Source: Streptomyces sp. SAI-127 (lineage in GTDB: Bacteria > Actinomycetota > Actinomycetes > Streptomycetales > Streptomycetaceae). From it: a stretch of 64,000 nucleotides of DNA. The notes beneath the pieces are model-generated. The model ran no database searches and had not been told where the DNA came from. It saw only the letters and a list, made by a program, of their open reading frames with translations. This document shows positions 46,602-55,509 of the stretch, in pieces. The translations under genes were made by a program, and so were the position numbers. Numbering within the stretch: the first letter of the stretch is position 1; each line of letters opens with the position of its first letter. The stretch is from contig NZ_JARXYJ010000001.1 of NCBI RefSeq assembly GCF_029894425.1, forward strand, positions 2,108,001 through 2,172,000, read 5' to 3'.

Positions 46602-47279
46602 CTACTTCTCCCGGTCGTGGTACATCTTCCGCGTCTGTTCCGTGTGTTGGCGCATAACGGCGGTGGCGCGCTGCTCGTCGCGGTCGGCGATCGCGGCGAT
46701 CAGCTCACGATGCTCGATCCAGGACTGCTGCCCGCGCTGCCGGGCGATCGGCGTGTAGTACCAGCGCACCCGGCGATCCACCTGCCCCGCCAACTCCGCC
46801 AGAACCGCGTTGCCCGCCAACTCCATGATCGTGGCATGCAGCCGGGCATTCAGAGCCACCGCCGCATCCACATCGTCCGCGGCAACCGCACTCTCCCCCT
46901 GCGCACACAACTCCTCCAGCACGGCAATACCCGCACTGCCCGCATTCGCCGCAGCCAACCGCGCCGCCTCCGCCTCCAACAACGTCCGCACCGTCAGCAG
47001 CTGATCAGCCTCCTCATCCGTCGGCTCATGCACGAACGCACCCTGAGCAGGCCGCAGATCCACCCACCCCTCAGTGTTCAACCGCTGCAACGCCTCACGC
47101 ACCGGCTGCCGCGACACCCCCAGATGCCCCGCCAACTCACTCTCCACCAAATGCTGACCCGGCTGCAGAGCACGCGTCGTGATCAGTTCAAGCAACGCCC
47201 CGTACACCCGATCACGCAGCGGACCGGGGCGCTCGAGCCTGGGCACCGTCCCGTACGGCAGTCCTGTGGTCGGCAACAT
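46602..47279 (-). CDS. GntR-family (FadR subfamily) regulator 3
   Basis: 225 residues from ATG 47277-47279 with GGAGGG 6-7 nt upstream. Winged helix LRDRVYGALLELITTRA and LGVSRQPVREALQRLNTEGWV, then FCD domain with WYYTPIARQRGQQSW. Third paralogue in the island, divergent from the PanE2-like reductase. Its promoter carries CCAATTATGAATTGG (47322-47336), unlike the CATACAG sites, so it may have its own operator. Codons are rich in C-ending forms compared with the neighbouring catabolic genes. Confidence 0.92.
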   Translation of the reverse strand: MLPTTGLPYGTVPRLERPGPLRDRVYGALLELITTRALQPGQHLVESELAGHLGVSRQPVREALQRLNTEGWVDLRPAQGAFVHEPTDEEADQLLTVRTLLEAEAARLAAANAGSAGIAVLEELCAQGESAVAADDVDAAVALNARLHATIMELAGNAVLAELAGQVDRRVRWYYTPIARQRGQQSWIEHRELIAAIADRDEQRATAVMRQHTEQTRKMYHDREK

Positions 47280-47321
47280 CGCGGTCCCTCCTGTACAGCG
47301 GGTCGTCGCTGCAGCTGAGAG

Positions 47322-47336
47322 CCAATTATGAATTGG
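47322..47336. promoter_or_regulatory. 15-bp palindrome upstream of gntR3
   Basis: CCAATT-ATG-AATTGG, perfect 6+3+6, 43 bp from the gntR3 start; AT-rich in GC-rich surroundings. Confidence 0.55.
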
Positions 47337-47520
47337 TTTTCGCCTACAGTCTACGGCGCACAAACCACCGCGGGCCAAGGCTGTACAAGGGCGTCGCAGC
47401 AGCTCAACAGGCTTGGTGACGTCACGACCCTTGCTGAGCACTCCCTCCATCCTGTAGACAATATCCAGTCGACAAAGTCGGCAGTTCCTCGGTCACCCTC
47501 ACCGAACGGAGCTTCCACCC

Positions 47521-48492
47521 ATGAAAGTCGCAATCCTCGGCGCCGGAGCCATCGGTGCCTACGTCGGCGCGGCACTCCACCGCGCCGGCGCCGACGTCCA
47601 CCTCATCGCCCGCGGTCCGCACCTGGCGGCCATGCGGCGGCACGGTGTCCAAGTCCTCAGCCCCCGCGGTGACTTCACCGCTCACGCCCATGCCACCGAC
47701 GACCCGGCCGAGATCGGCCCGGTCGACTACGTCTTCCTCGGTCTGAAGGCCAACTCGTACGCGGCGTGCGGGCCGCTCATCGAACCCCTTCTCACCGACA
47801 CCACCGCGGTCATCGCGGCCCAGAACGGCATCCCCTGGTGGTACTTCCACCGGCACGGCGGCCCGCATGACGGCCACCGCATCGAGAGTGTCGACCCGGG
47901 CGGTGCGGTCAGTGCGGTGCTCGCACCCGCCCGGGCCATCGGCTGTGTCGTCTACGCGGCGACCGAGCTCGAAGGGCCGGGTGTCGTACGGCATTTGGAA
48001 GGCACCCGGTTCTCCATCGGGGAGCCCGACCGCAGCCTCTCACCCCGGTGCGAGGCCTTCAGCGAGGCCATGCAGGCGGGCGGCCTCAAGTGCCCGGTCG
48101 AGCCGAACCTCCGGGACGACATCTGGCTCAAGCTGCTGGGCAACATCTCCTTCAACCCCATCAGCGCGCTGGCCCGTGCCACCATGCGCCAGATGTGCCT
48201 GCACGGCGGTACCCGCAAGGTCATCGAGACCATGATGGCCGAGACTCTCGCGGTCGCCGAGGCCCTCGGCTGCACCGTCGGTGTCTCCATCGAACGCCGC
48301 CTCGCCGGCGCCGAACGGGTCGGCGACCATCGCACCTCCACGCTCCAGGATCTGGAGCGCGGCAAGCCCCTGGAACTCGACGTGCTCCTCACCGCCGTCA
48401 TCGAGCTGGCGGAGATCACCGGCGTGGACGTGCCCACACTCCGCACCGTCCACGCGCTCTCCGACCTCCTCGCGATCCGGTCCGCCGCATGA
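47521..48492 (+). CDS. Ketopantoate-reductase-family protein, probable PanE2-like oxalyl-CoA reductase
   Basis: 323 residues. N-terminal NADP Rossmann motif MKVAILGAGAIGAYVGAALH; catalytic Lys of the family in LGLKANSY and WLKLLGN. By family it would be 2-dehydropantoate 2-reductase, but its neighbours are all oxalate or formate genes. In Methylobacterium a PanE-like protein (PanE2) reduces oxalyl-CoA to glyoxylate, the assimilation route, and I infer that role here. AAQNGIPWWYFH departs from the usual QNG context of ketopantoate reductases. The next gene overlaps it as ATGA. Confidence 0.82.
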   Translation: MKVAILGAGAIGAYVGAALHRAGADVHLIARGPHLAAMRRHGVQVLSPRGDFTAHAHATDDPAEIGPVDYVFLGLKANSYAACGPLIEPLLTDTTAVIAAQNGIPWWYFHRHGGPHDGHRIESVDPGGAVSAVLAPARAIGCVVYAATELEGPGVVRHLEGTRFSIGEPDRSLSPRCEAFSEAMQAGGLKCPVEPNLRDDIWLKLLGNISFNPISALARATMRQMCLHGGTRKVIETMMAETLAVAEALGCTVGVSIERRLAGAERVGDHRTSTLQDLERGKPLELDVLLTAVIELAEITGVDVPTLRTVHALSDLLAIRSAA

Positions 48493-49271
48493 CGGATCTG
48501 GGCACCTACGCCATCGGGTCGGGACCTCGGATCCGGCCGAACGCCGGGTCCGAGGTCCCGATGGCCCATGCGATCGGCCGGGAGATCATCCGGGCGGGCC
48601 TGGCCGACCGGGAGTTCATCGACCGTGCGACCCAAAACTTCGAGGAGTACAGACAACTCGTCGAACCGTGGACGGTGTCGCTCGCGGTGAAGGTGACGGG
48701 CATACCGGCCGCCGTCATACGGGAGTTGGCGCACGCCTACGCGCGGGGCGAGCCGTTCCGGGCTTACGACGGCACCGAGCACGAGGAGGACCGCGCGCTG
48801 ATCAACCTGCAACTGCTCACCGGCCGGGGACACACCGATCGAGAGCGGCGTACACCCTTCCACCTGATCCCGCACACCCCTCCCGTCGACCTGACGGACG
48901 AGGAGTATCCGGTCAGGCTCACCAAGGGCCGCCGTATGGACTCGTACAACGCCCGCCTGCAGAAGGGTGGTTCGGGCTCGTCGTTGCGGCGTGCCGAGTG
49001 TGTCGAGCTGAGTCCGGAGGACGCCGAGCGCTACGGCGTGGTCGTCGGCGAGCAGGTGCGGGTCGCCACCCGGCGGGGTTCGACGACGGCACCGGTGTGG
49101 GTGGATCCGGCACTGCGGCCCGGTGTGGCGTTCATGACCGGCCGCCCGCCGGACGGGTCGGACGCCGACGAGTGGTCTGCCAGGGTCAGTTGTCCGATCG
49201 CGGGGGCTGCGGAGTTCGAGGCCGCCGCGATTCGGATCGAGAAGATGCCCGTCGTGGCGATACGGAACTGA
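48489..49271 (+). CDS. Molybdopterin formate-dehydrogenase remnant, internally deleted
   Basis: 260 residues in one frame. Residues 10-90 match the middle of a formate dehydrogenase catalytic subunit (AHAIGREIIRAGLADREFIDRAT); after RALINLQLLTGRG it jumps to the molybdopterin dinucleotide-binding C-terminal domain (ECVELSPEDAERYGVVVGEQV). The [4Fe-4S] domain, the Cys/Sec active site and most of the MGD-binding core are absent, against about 700 or more residues in intact enzymes. ATGA overlap with the reductase gene and 8 bp from fdhD. Probably inactive; the reading frame is still open. Confidence 0.75.
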   Translation: MTDLGTYAIGSGPRIRPNAGSEVPMAHAIGREIIRAGLADREFIDRATQNFEEYRQLVEPWTVSLAVKVTGIPAAVIRELAHAYARGEPFRAYDGTEHEEDRALINLQLLTGRGHTDRERRTPFHLIPHTPPVDLTDEEYPVRLTKGRRMDSYNARLQKGGSGSSLRRAECVELSPEDAERYGVVVGEQVRVATRRGSTTAPVWVDPALRPGVAFMTGRPPDGSDADEWSARVSCPIAGAAEFEAAAIRIEKMPVVAIRN

Positions 49272-49279
49272 GGCCGGAC

Positions 49280-50131
49280 ATGGGACGAGTCACGGAACGA
49301 CGCAAGGTGATCCGCATCCGCGACGGGGCGATCTCCTCCCGCCCCGACACACTGGTCGCCGAGGAACCGCTGGAGATCCGCCTCAACGGCAAACCCCTCG
49401 CCATCACCATGCGCACCCCCGGCGACGACTTCGCACTCGCCGCCGGCTTCCTCGTCAGCGAAGGCGTCCTCGCCCACCACAGCGACCTGCGCAACATCGT
49501 CTACTGCGCCGGAGCCACCACCGACGGCTCCAACACCTACAACGTCGTCGACGTCACCACCGCCCCCGACACCCCCATCCCCGACATCACCCTCGAACGC
49601 AACGTCTACACCACCTCCTCCTGCGGCCTGTGCGGCAAAGCCAGCCTCGACGCCGTACGCACCACCACCCGCTGGCCCCTCTCCGACACACCCCCGGTCC
49701 GTATCGAACCCGACCTCCTCGCCAGCCTCCCCGACCGGCTCCGCGCCGCCCAACGCGTCTTCGACCGCACCGGAGGCCTGCACGCCGCCGCCCTGTTCAC
49801 CGAACACGGCGAACTGATCGACATACGCGAAGACGTCGGCCGCCACAACGCCGTCGACAAACTCATCGGCCGCGCCCTGCAACACAACAACCTCCCCCTC
49901 ACCCGCGTCATCCTCCTCGTCTCCGGCCGCGCCTCCTTCGAACTGGCACAAAAAGCCGTCATGGCCGGCATCCCGATCCTCGCCGCCGTCTCCGCACCCT
50001 CCTCCCTGGCCGTCGACCTCGCCACCGAAACCGGCCTCACCCTCGTCGGCTTCCTCCGCGGCCACTCCATGAACGTGTACGCGGGAGAGGACCGCATCAC
50101 CCTGCAGGCCGTCGCGGCCGCCCAGGGCTGA
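49280..50131 (+). CDS. fdhD: Formate dehydrogenase accessory sulfurtransferase
   Basis: 283 residues. FdhD moves sulfur from a cysteine desulfurase to the molybdenum cofactor, activating formate dehydrogenase. The CxxC loop is TSSCGLCGKASL, with EDVGRHNAVDKLIG and LLVSGRASFELAQKA as family landmarks. The client here is most likely FdsA, encoded 18 kb away in the same island, since the adjacent catalytic gene is only a remnant. It ends before a strong hairpin. C-ending codons are used more than in neighbours. Confidence 0.95.
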   Translation: MGRVTERRKVIRIRDGAISSRPDTLVAEEPLEIRLNGKPLAITMRTPGDDFALAAGFLVSEGVLAHHSDLRNIVYCAGATTDGSNTYNVVDVTTAPDTPIPDITLERNVYTTSSCGLCGKASLDAVRTTTRWPLSDTPPVRIEPDLLASLPDRLRAAQRVFDRTGGLHAAALFTEHGELIDIREDVGRHNAVDKLIGRALQHNNLPLTRVILLVSGRASFELAQKAVMAGIPILAAVSAPSSLAVDLATETGLTLVGFLRGHSMNVYAGEDRITLQAVAAAQG

Positions 50132-50154
50132 CGGTCCTCCCCGCTGCACGAACG

Positions 50155-50205
50155 GCGGGACCCCGACCGGCGGGGAGCGCCCCCTGCGCCGTCGGGGTCC
50201 CGCCT
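50155..50205. terminator. Bidirectional hairpin terminator closing the oxalate island
   Basis: Perfect 14-bp stem GGCGGGACCCCGAC / GTCGGGGTCCCGCC with a 23-nt loop, between convergent fdhD and the TIM-barrel gene. Confidence 0.85.
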
Positions 50206-50218
50206 CACTCGTGTGCTG

Positions 50219-51259
50219 TCAGCACTTCTCCCGCAGCGAGTGCAGGTACGCGCTGGAGCGGCGGGCGAAGGTGAAGGACTCGGTGGGCTGGTCGTGTTCG
50301 GCCTGCCAGTGGTGGGCCAGGCGCTCGCCCTTCAGCCGGGTCACGGCGGAGATGAACTTCTGGTAGTCGATGTCTCCGTCGCCGACGTCGGTCATGCGGT
50401 AGCCGTAGGTGTTGGCCGGGTCGCTCACCCCGTCCTTGACGTGGAAGAGCGGGTAGCGGTGGGGCTGCCTGAGGACGTAGTTCAGGGGTTCGAAGGGGGC
50501 GGGGGTGCCGTCGGGCCGCTTGGAGAAGCGGAACTGTCCCGAGTACGCCCAGTAGATGTCCATCTCCAGGAACACCAGGTCGGGGTCGGTCTCCTTGAGC
50601 AGCACGTCGTAGAGACGGACCTTGGGGTTGTCGGTGGCGAAGGAGAACTCCTCGGAATGGTTGTGCTGGTAGAACTTCATGCCGCGTGCCTTCGCCGCGG
50701 CTCCGTAGGTGTTGAACTCCTCGGCGGCGCGCTTCCACGCGTCGACGGTCGAGCCGTAGCGGAACGGTCCCGAGGCGGTGCCGATGTGCTTGAGGCCGAG
50801 GGCCTGGGCGTCGTCGAGGACCTTGGTGAGGTTCTGGGCGAAGGTGTAGGCGTTGGGGTCGTCCGAGTAGTAGCCGACATGGCTGCCGATCGGGTTCAGG
50901 CCGTGGTCACGTGCCAGCCGCTTGAGCTGGGCCAGCGTGATGGGCCCGGCAGAACCCTGGGTGTAGCCGGCGAACTCGACCTCGTCGTAGCCGTACTTCT
51001 CCAGTTCGGCGAAGACGGGGGCGAAGCCGAGCGTGGAGACCTTGTCCCGGAGGCTGTAGAGCTGGATGCCGAGGCGGCCGGGGGGCAGGACGGGGCGGCC
51101 GCGGCCGGACGTCTTGCCGGCCGTCTCGGTGGCGGCGGTCGCCGGGGTCGCTGCGGCGCCCAGCAACGCGGCCGCGGTGGCACCCGCGGCCACGCCGAGC
51201 ATGCCTCGTCTGGTGAGGCGGTGGGTGAGTTCGGGGTCGGGCTGGGAGATGCGGCTCAT
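50219..51259 (-). CDS. Tat-exported sugar phosphate isomerase/epimerase-like TIM-barrel protein
   Basis: 346 residues. Twin-arginine signal RLTRRGMLGVAAGATAAALL with cleavage near ATPATA, then a xylose-isomerase-like TIM barrel (GIQLYSLRDKVS, FYQHNHSEEF, FLEMDIYWAYSG, HVKDG). The His/Glu/Asp set suggests a metal-dependent sugar isomerase or epimerase working outside the membrane. Downstream of the Ebo-like cluster by 100 bp, same strand, perhaps part of it. Confidence 0.87.
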   Translation of the reverse strand: MSRISQPDPELTHRLTRRGMLGVAAGATAAALLGAAATPATAATETAGKTSGRGRPVLPPGRLGIQLYSLRDKVSTLGFAPVFAELEKYGYDEVEFAGYTQGSAGPITLAQLKRLARDHGLNPIGSHVGYYSDDPNAYTFAQNLTKVLDDAQALGLKHIGTASGPFRYGSTVDAWKRAAEEFNTYGAAAKARGMKFYQHNHSEEFSFATDNPKVRLYDVLLKETDPDLVFLEMDIYWAYSGQFRFSKRPDGTPAPFEPLNYVLRQPHRYPLFHVKDGVSDPANTYGYRMTDVGDGDIDYQKFISAVTRLKGERLAHHWQAEHDQPTESFTFARRSSAYLHSLREKC

Positions 51260-51359
51260 GCCTGGGGCTCCTCGGTGTCGGAGGGCGTTGTCAGTGGTGG
51301 GTGCTTCACTGGGGACCAGTCGGAAAAGACCGGTCGTGGGTGCCGCTCTTTCGCGCCGG

Positions 51360-52757
51360 TCAGCCGAGACCGGCGAGGTGCAGCAGGAGTGACTTCACTT
51401 CGGTGGCCGCGATGCGGTCGCCGAGGACGCGGGGGGTGGAGCAGATGAGGAGCGGACCGTCGTCGTCGCTCTCGGGGAGGCGGCCGTGGCTGCCGCGAAT
51501 AGGTGACGGGTCGAGGGGCACGACCGCCATGCGATAGCGCAGGCCGAGCTTCTTGCGGGCCAGCGCGGTGGCTGCCTTGACCTTGACGTAGGGGTCGAGC
51601 GGGTCCATGAAGAGTTCGACCGGGTCGTAGCCGGGTTTGCGGTGGATCTCGACCAGCTGCGCGAAGTCGGGCGCGCGGTCGTCGTCGAGCCAGTAGTAGT
51701 ACGTGAACCAGGCGTCCGGCTCCGCCACGGCGACGAGTTCACCGGAGCGCGGATGGTCGAGGTGGTGGGCCTTCTTGCCCTCGTCGTCGAGGAGTTGCTC
51801 GATGCCGGGCAGGCCGTCTAGGGCGGCGCGGGTGGCGTCCAAATCCTCGGGGCGGCGCACATAGATGTGGGCGATCTGGTGGTCGGCGACCGCGAAGGCA
51901 CGGGACGCCATCGGGTCGAGGTACTCCATGCCGTCCTGTGTGTGCACCTCGAGGAGTCCGGCGCGGCGCAAGGCGCGGTTGATGTCGACGGGGCGGTCCG
52001 CGCGGGTGATGCCGTACTCGGACAACGCGACGACGGTACGGCCTTGCGCGCGGGCGTCGTCCAGGAGCGGGGCCAGCGCCCTGTCCAGGTCGGCGGCGGC
52101 TTTCAGGGAGCGCGGGTCGTCGGGCCCGAAGCGCTGGAGGTCGTAGTCGAGGTGAGGGAGGTAGCAGAGCGTCAGGTCGGGATGGCGGGTGCCCATGAGG
52201 TGGCGGGTCGCGTCGATGATCCACTGGCTGGAGACCAGGTCCGCGCCGGGGCCCCAGAAGTGGAAGAGGGGGAAGGTGCCGAGTTTCCGGGTGAGTTCGT
52301 CGTGCAGGTCCGGGGGCCGGGTGTAGCAGTCGGGTTCCTTGCGGCCGTCGGCGTAGTAGACCGGGCGGGGGGTGACGGTGAAGTCGGTGTCGGCGCCCAT
52401 GGCGTACCACCAGCAGATGTTGGCGACCGTGTAGCCGGGGTGGGCGCGGCGGGCGGCGTCCCAGAGCTTGTCGCCGGCGACCAGACCGTTGTGCTGACGC
52501 CAGAGGAGTACGTCGCCGAGCTCGCGGAAGTACCAGCCGTTGCCGACGATGCCGTGCTCCGACGGGTGGGTGCCGGTGAGGAAGGTGGACTGGGCGGCGC
52601 AGGTGACGGCGGGCAGCACGGTGCCGAGCGGGGCGTGGGATCCGGACTGGGCGAGGGACTTGAGGTGGGGCATGTGGTGGAGGAGACGGGGGGTGAGGCC
52701 TACGACGTCGAGGACGAGGAGAGGGGTGGGGCCCGCCTCTTGGGGCTGGTGGCTCAT
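51360..52757 (-). CDS. Alkaline-phosphatase-superfamily phosphodiesterase (EboF-like)
   Basis: 465 residues. Nucleotide pyrophosphatase/phosphodiesterase type: first metal Asp in LLVLDVVGLTP, nucleophile Thr in LPAVTCAAQSTFLTGTHPSEHG, later YLPHLDYDLQ, ALSEYGI and VADHQIAHIY give the other metal ligands. Cytoplasmic (no signal). The start overlaps the stop of the EboE gene as ATGA. Ebo clusters of cyanobacteria and pseudomonads include such a phosphatase-like protein. Confidence 0.85.
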   Translation of the reverse strand: MSHQPQEAGPTPLLVLDVVGLTPRLLHHMPHLKSLAQSGSHAPLGTVLPAVTCAAQSTFLTGTHPSEHGIVGNGWYFRELGDVLLWRQHNGLVAGDKLWDAARRAHPGYTVANICWWYAMGADTDFTVTPRPVYYADGRKEPDCYTRPPDLHDELTRKLGTFPLFHFWGPGADLVSSQWIIDATRHLMGTRHPDLTLCYLPHLDYDLQRFGPDDPRSLKAAADLDRALAPLLDDARAQGRTVVALSEYGITRADRPVDINRALRRAGLLEVHTQDGMEYLDPMASRAFAVADHQIAHIYVRRPEDLDATRAALDGLPGIEQLLDDEGKKAHHLDHPRSGELVAVAEPDAWFTYYYWLDDDRAPDFAQLVEIHRKPGYDPVELFMDPLDPYVKVKAATALARKKLGLRYRMAVVPLDPSPIRGSHGRLPESDDDGPLLICSTPRVLGDRIAATEVKSLLLHLAGLG

Positions 52758-53923
52758 GGCAGCTCCTTCAGGCCGAGGTCCGTCAGCAGGTCACGCGCGA
52801 GGGTGAGTTCGGCGGCGATGCCGTCGGCTAGCTGGGTGCGGCCGCGTGGGCGCAGTTCGGGTGGGAGGGCCTGCCAGGTGTAGGTCTCGACCTCCAGGTG
52901 GCGGGTGAGCGGGTGCGGGCCGCCGACGAGCCGGGTCAGAGCGGACTTGAGTACGGGGAGCGTTGAGGTGAGGGGTGCGGCGGGGGCGGCGTGCAGCGGG
53001 ACGTGGAAGTGGGCGCGCCAGGGTGCCCCGTCGGGCAGGGCGTCGCCTGCGAGGGCCTCGCCGAGGTCGTCGGTGCCGCGGAGGCCGGCGGCCGTGCCGG
53101 TGCGGGTCTGGTGCAGGAAGCGGGGTTCGTCGAAGGCGGCGAGTGCCTCGCGGACCTCGGGGAGATGGGGGTGTTCGGCGTGCAGGGCGGCTGAGAGCTG
53201 GGACTTGACGACGGGGACGCGGGCCGCGGTGAGCGCGTCCAGGGCGGTGTGCGGGTCTTCGAAGGAGGTGGCGAGGTGGCAGGTGTCGACGCAGATGCCG
53301 ATGCGTTCGTGGGCGATCGCGGTCAGCGGTGCGATGGCGTCGCCGGTGGTCTCGACGACGCAGCCGGGTTCGGGTTCGAGGCCGACGCGGATGGAGCGGC
53401 CGGTCAGTTCCTGGAGGGCGTCGAGGCGTTCGGCGAGGGTGAGCAGTGCGGTGCGGGCCTTTTCGGCGCTCGCGTCGTCGTAGGCGGTGCGCCAGGCGAG
53501 CGGCAGGGTGGAGATGCTGCCCTCGGTGACGTCGTCGGGCAGGAGTCCGGTGAGGACGCGGGCCAGGGCGGTGGTGTGGTCGAGGCGTTCGGGGTCGGCC
53601 CAGTCCGGCTTGTAGACGCGGTACTTGACCTCTTCGGCGCCGAAGCCCTCGTAGGGGAAGCCGTTGAGGGTGACGACTTCGAGGCCGCGCCGGTCGAGTT
53701 CGGTGCGCAGGTCGCGCAGCGCGGAGGGGTCGCTGACCAGGGCGTGGGCGGCGTCGCGGGCGAGCCACAGGCCGATGCCGAGGCGGTCGCGGCCGAGGCG
53801 GCGGCGGACGGGTTCGCAGTGGTCGCGGAGTTGGGCGAGGACGCCGTCGAGGGTCTCGGCGGGGTGGACGTTGGTGCAGTAGGCGAGGTGGACGGTGGTG
53901 CCGTCGGGGTGGCGGAATCGCAT
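52754..53923 (-). CDS. eboE: EboE-like TIM-barrel protein (metabolite traffic protein)
   Basis: 389 residues. Characteristic start with HLAYCTNVHPAETLDGV; GLEPEPGCVVETTGD, ICVDTCHLATSFED and HFHVPLHA supply Glu/Asp/His of a xylose-isomerase-like metal site. Ebo proteins are linked to moving precursors of secreted metabolites such as scytonemin to the periplasm; the exact activity of EboE is unknown. Starts 3 bp after the TatD-type gene stop and overlaps the phosphatase gene by 4 bp. Confidence 0.88.
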   Translation of the reverse strand: MRFRHPDGTTVHLAYCTNVHPAETLDGVLAQLRDHCEPVRRRLGRDRLGIGLWLARDAAHALVSDPSALRDLRTELDRRGLEVVTLNGFPYEGFGAEEVKYRVYKPDWADPERLDHTTALARVLTGLLPDDVTEGSISTLPLAWRTAYDDASAEKARTALLTLAERLDALQELTGRSIRVGLEPEPGCVVETTGDAIAPLTAIAHERIGICVDTCHLATSFEDPHTALDALTAARVPVVKSQLSAALHAEHPHLPEVREALAAFDEPRFLHQTRTGTAAGLRGTDDLGEALAGDALPDGAPWRAHFHVPLHAAPAAPLTSTLPVLKSALTRLVGGPHPLTRHLEVETYTWQALPPELRPRGRTQLADGIAAELTLARDLLTDLGLKELP

Positions 53924-53926
53924 GGC

Positions 53927-54775
53927 TCACGCCCCGCCGCGGAGGATGGAGTTGCCCTCGTGGGTGGCTTCGGTGGCCGCGACGTCGAGGTTGAGCCGGC
54001 CGCTGAGTCCGTAGAAGGCGACCGGGTTCTGCCACAGCACGCGGTCGACGTCGTCCTCGGTGAAGCCCTCGGCGAGCATGAGGTCCGCGACCTTGCGGGT
54101 CTTGAGGGGATCGCTGCGGCCCCAGTCGGCGGCGGAGTTCACCAGGACCTGTTCGGGGCCGTAGGAGCGCAGGATCGCGACCATCCGCTCCTCGTCCATC
54201 TTGGTGTCGGGATAGACGGAGAAGCCGAGCCAGCAGCCGCTGTCCTTGGCCTCCTTGACGGTGGTCTCGTTGAGGTGGTCGACCAGGACCCGGTCCATGG
54301 GCAGCGCGGACTCGCGGACGACGTCGAGGGTGCGGCGCAGCCCGGCGAGCTTGTCGCGGTGCGGGGTGTGGACGAGCGCGGGCAGCTCGTGGTCGGCGGC
54401 GAGCTGGAGCTGGGCGGCGAGGGCGGTGTCCTCGGCCGGGGTCATCGAGTCGTAGCCGATCTCGCCGACGGCGACGACCTGGTCCTTGACGAGATACCGG
54501 GGCAGCTCGTCGAGGACGGGGACGCAGCGCGGGTCGTTGGCCTCTTTGGGGTTCAGGGCGAGGGTGCAGTGGTGGGCGATGCCGTACTGGGCGGCGCGGA
54601 ACGGCTCCCAGCCCAGCAGGGAGTCGAAGTAGTCGAGGAAGGAGGTGGGAGAGGTGCGGGGCTGACCGAGCCAGAAGGACGGCTCGACGACGGCGCGGAC
54701 GCCGGCGGTGTACATGGCCTGGTAGTCGTCGGTGGTCCGTGACGTCATGTGGATGTGGGGGTCGAAGATGCGCAT
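53927..54775 (-). CDS. eboB: TatD-family metal-dependent hydrolase (EboB-like)
   Basis: 282 residues. Amidohydrolase metal site: DPHIHMTSR at the N-terminus, GEIGYD (Glu), LVHTPH (His) and VDHLNE. TatD proteins are nucleases or hydrolases; in Ebo clusters the member is called EboB and its substrate is unknown. Start ATG 54773-54775 overlaps the EboA stop by one base (TGATG). Confidence 0.87.
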   Translation of the reverse strand: MRIFDPHIHMTSRTTDDYQAMYTAGVRAVVEPSFWLGQPRTSPTSFLDYFDSLLGWEPFRAAQYGIAHHCTLALNPKEANDPRCVPVLDELPRYLVKDQVVAVGEIGYDSMTPAEDTALAAQLQLAADHELPALVHTPHRDKLAGLRRTLDVVRESALPMDRVLVDHLNETTVKEAKDSGCWLGFSVYPDTKMDEERMVAILRSYGPEQVLVNSAADWGRSDPLKTRKVADLMLAEGFTEDDVDRVLWQNPVAFYGLSGRLNLDVAATEATHEGNSILRGGA

Positions 54776-55509
54776 CAGGACTCCTTGCCGTGGGTGCCTT
54801 CCGCGCCGTTCGGGCCGTGGTCGGCGGCCGGCGCGGGTGGGGTGGCCGTGGGGTCGGTCAGGGTCAGGACGCGGTGCAGGTCCTCGGGCACAGGACGCCC
54901 CGCGGCGGTGCGTTCGGCGGCGTAGTCGCCGAGCATGCGGGCGAGTTCGGCATCCGCGTGGGCCCGTCGGTCCAGGTCCGCCACCTCGGCGACGGGTACC
55001 CCGGTGAACAGGCACTTCAGGACGGCGTGGCGCCAGTGGTGGGGGGCGAGGTGGCGGGCGGCGTAGGGGCCGACGGCGGCGGACAGGAGCCAGGTGTCGT
55101 TGGTGCGCAGGGCGTCCTCGACGAGCGGGAGGGCCTCGGGGCCGGACACCAGATGGGGCAGGGCGTGCAGGACGGCACGGCGTTCGGCGGCGGTGCCCTG
55201 GGCGTAGACCCGGGTGAGGGCGGCGGTGTCGGCGCGGGCCGCGTGCAGGATCAGGATGCGGACGGCGTCGGCGTGTTCGGGGCCGCAGCGGCGGCCTGCC
55301 TCGGCGAGGCGCAACTCCCATACGGAGATGGGGCCGTGGGCGCCGGGGTGGGCGGCGGCCTCGTCGAGGGCCTGGTCGAGCCAGGTGCGGGCGGCGTCAC
55401 CGAGACGTTCGGAGACGTGGCTGTGCAGGTCGTGCAGCGGGGTTCGGGCGAGGGTGGTGCCCTGGGTGTCCGCCGGAGAGGTTGCCTGGTGGGCGTGGGA
55501 GTTGGTCAT
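54775..55509 (-). CDS. eboA: EboA domain protein
   Basis: 244 residues, helical, with the EboA-type core ARTWLDQALDEAAAHPG ... ISVWELRLAEAGRRCG, WLLSAAVGPYAARHLAPHHWRHAVLKCLFTG region (read in parts) where most conserved family residues fall. No catalytic motif is evident; HEAT-like scaffold is possible. Overlaps the upstream TIM-barrel gene as ATGA. Defines the cluster as Ebo type. Confidence 0.85.
   Translation of the reverse strand: MTNSHAHQATSPADTQGTTLARTPLHDLHSHVSERLGDAARTWLDQALDEAAAHPGAHGPISVWELRLAEAGRRCGPEHADAVRILILHAARADTAALTRVYAQGTAAERRAVLHALPHLVSGPEALPLVEDALRTNDTWLLSAAVGPYAARHLAPHHWRHAVLKCLFTGVPVAEVADLDRRAHADAELARMLGDYAAERTAAGRPVPEDLHRVLTLTDPTATPPAPAADHGPNGAEGTHGKES

Noticed and set aside
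48489..50131. A second complete formate dehydrogenase operon
   Set aside because: The catalytic gene lacks its Fe-S domain and active site; only fdhD is intact.
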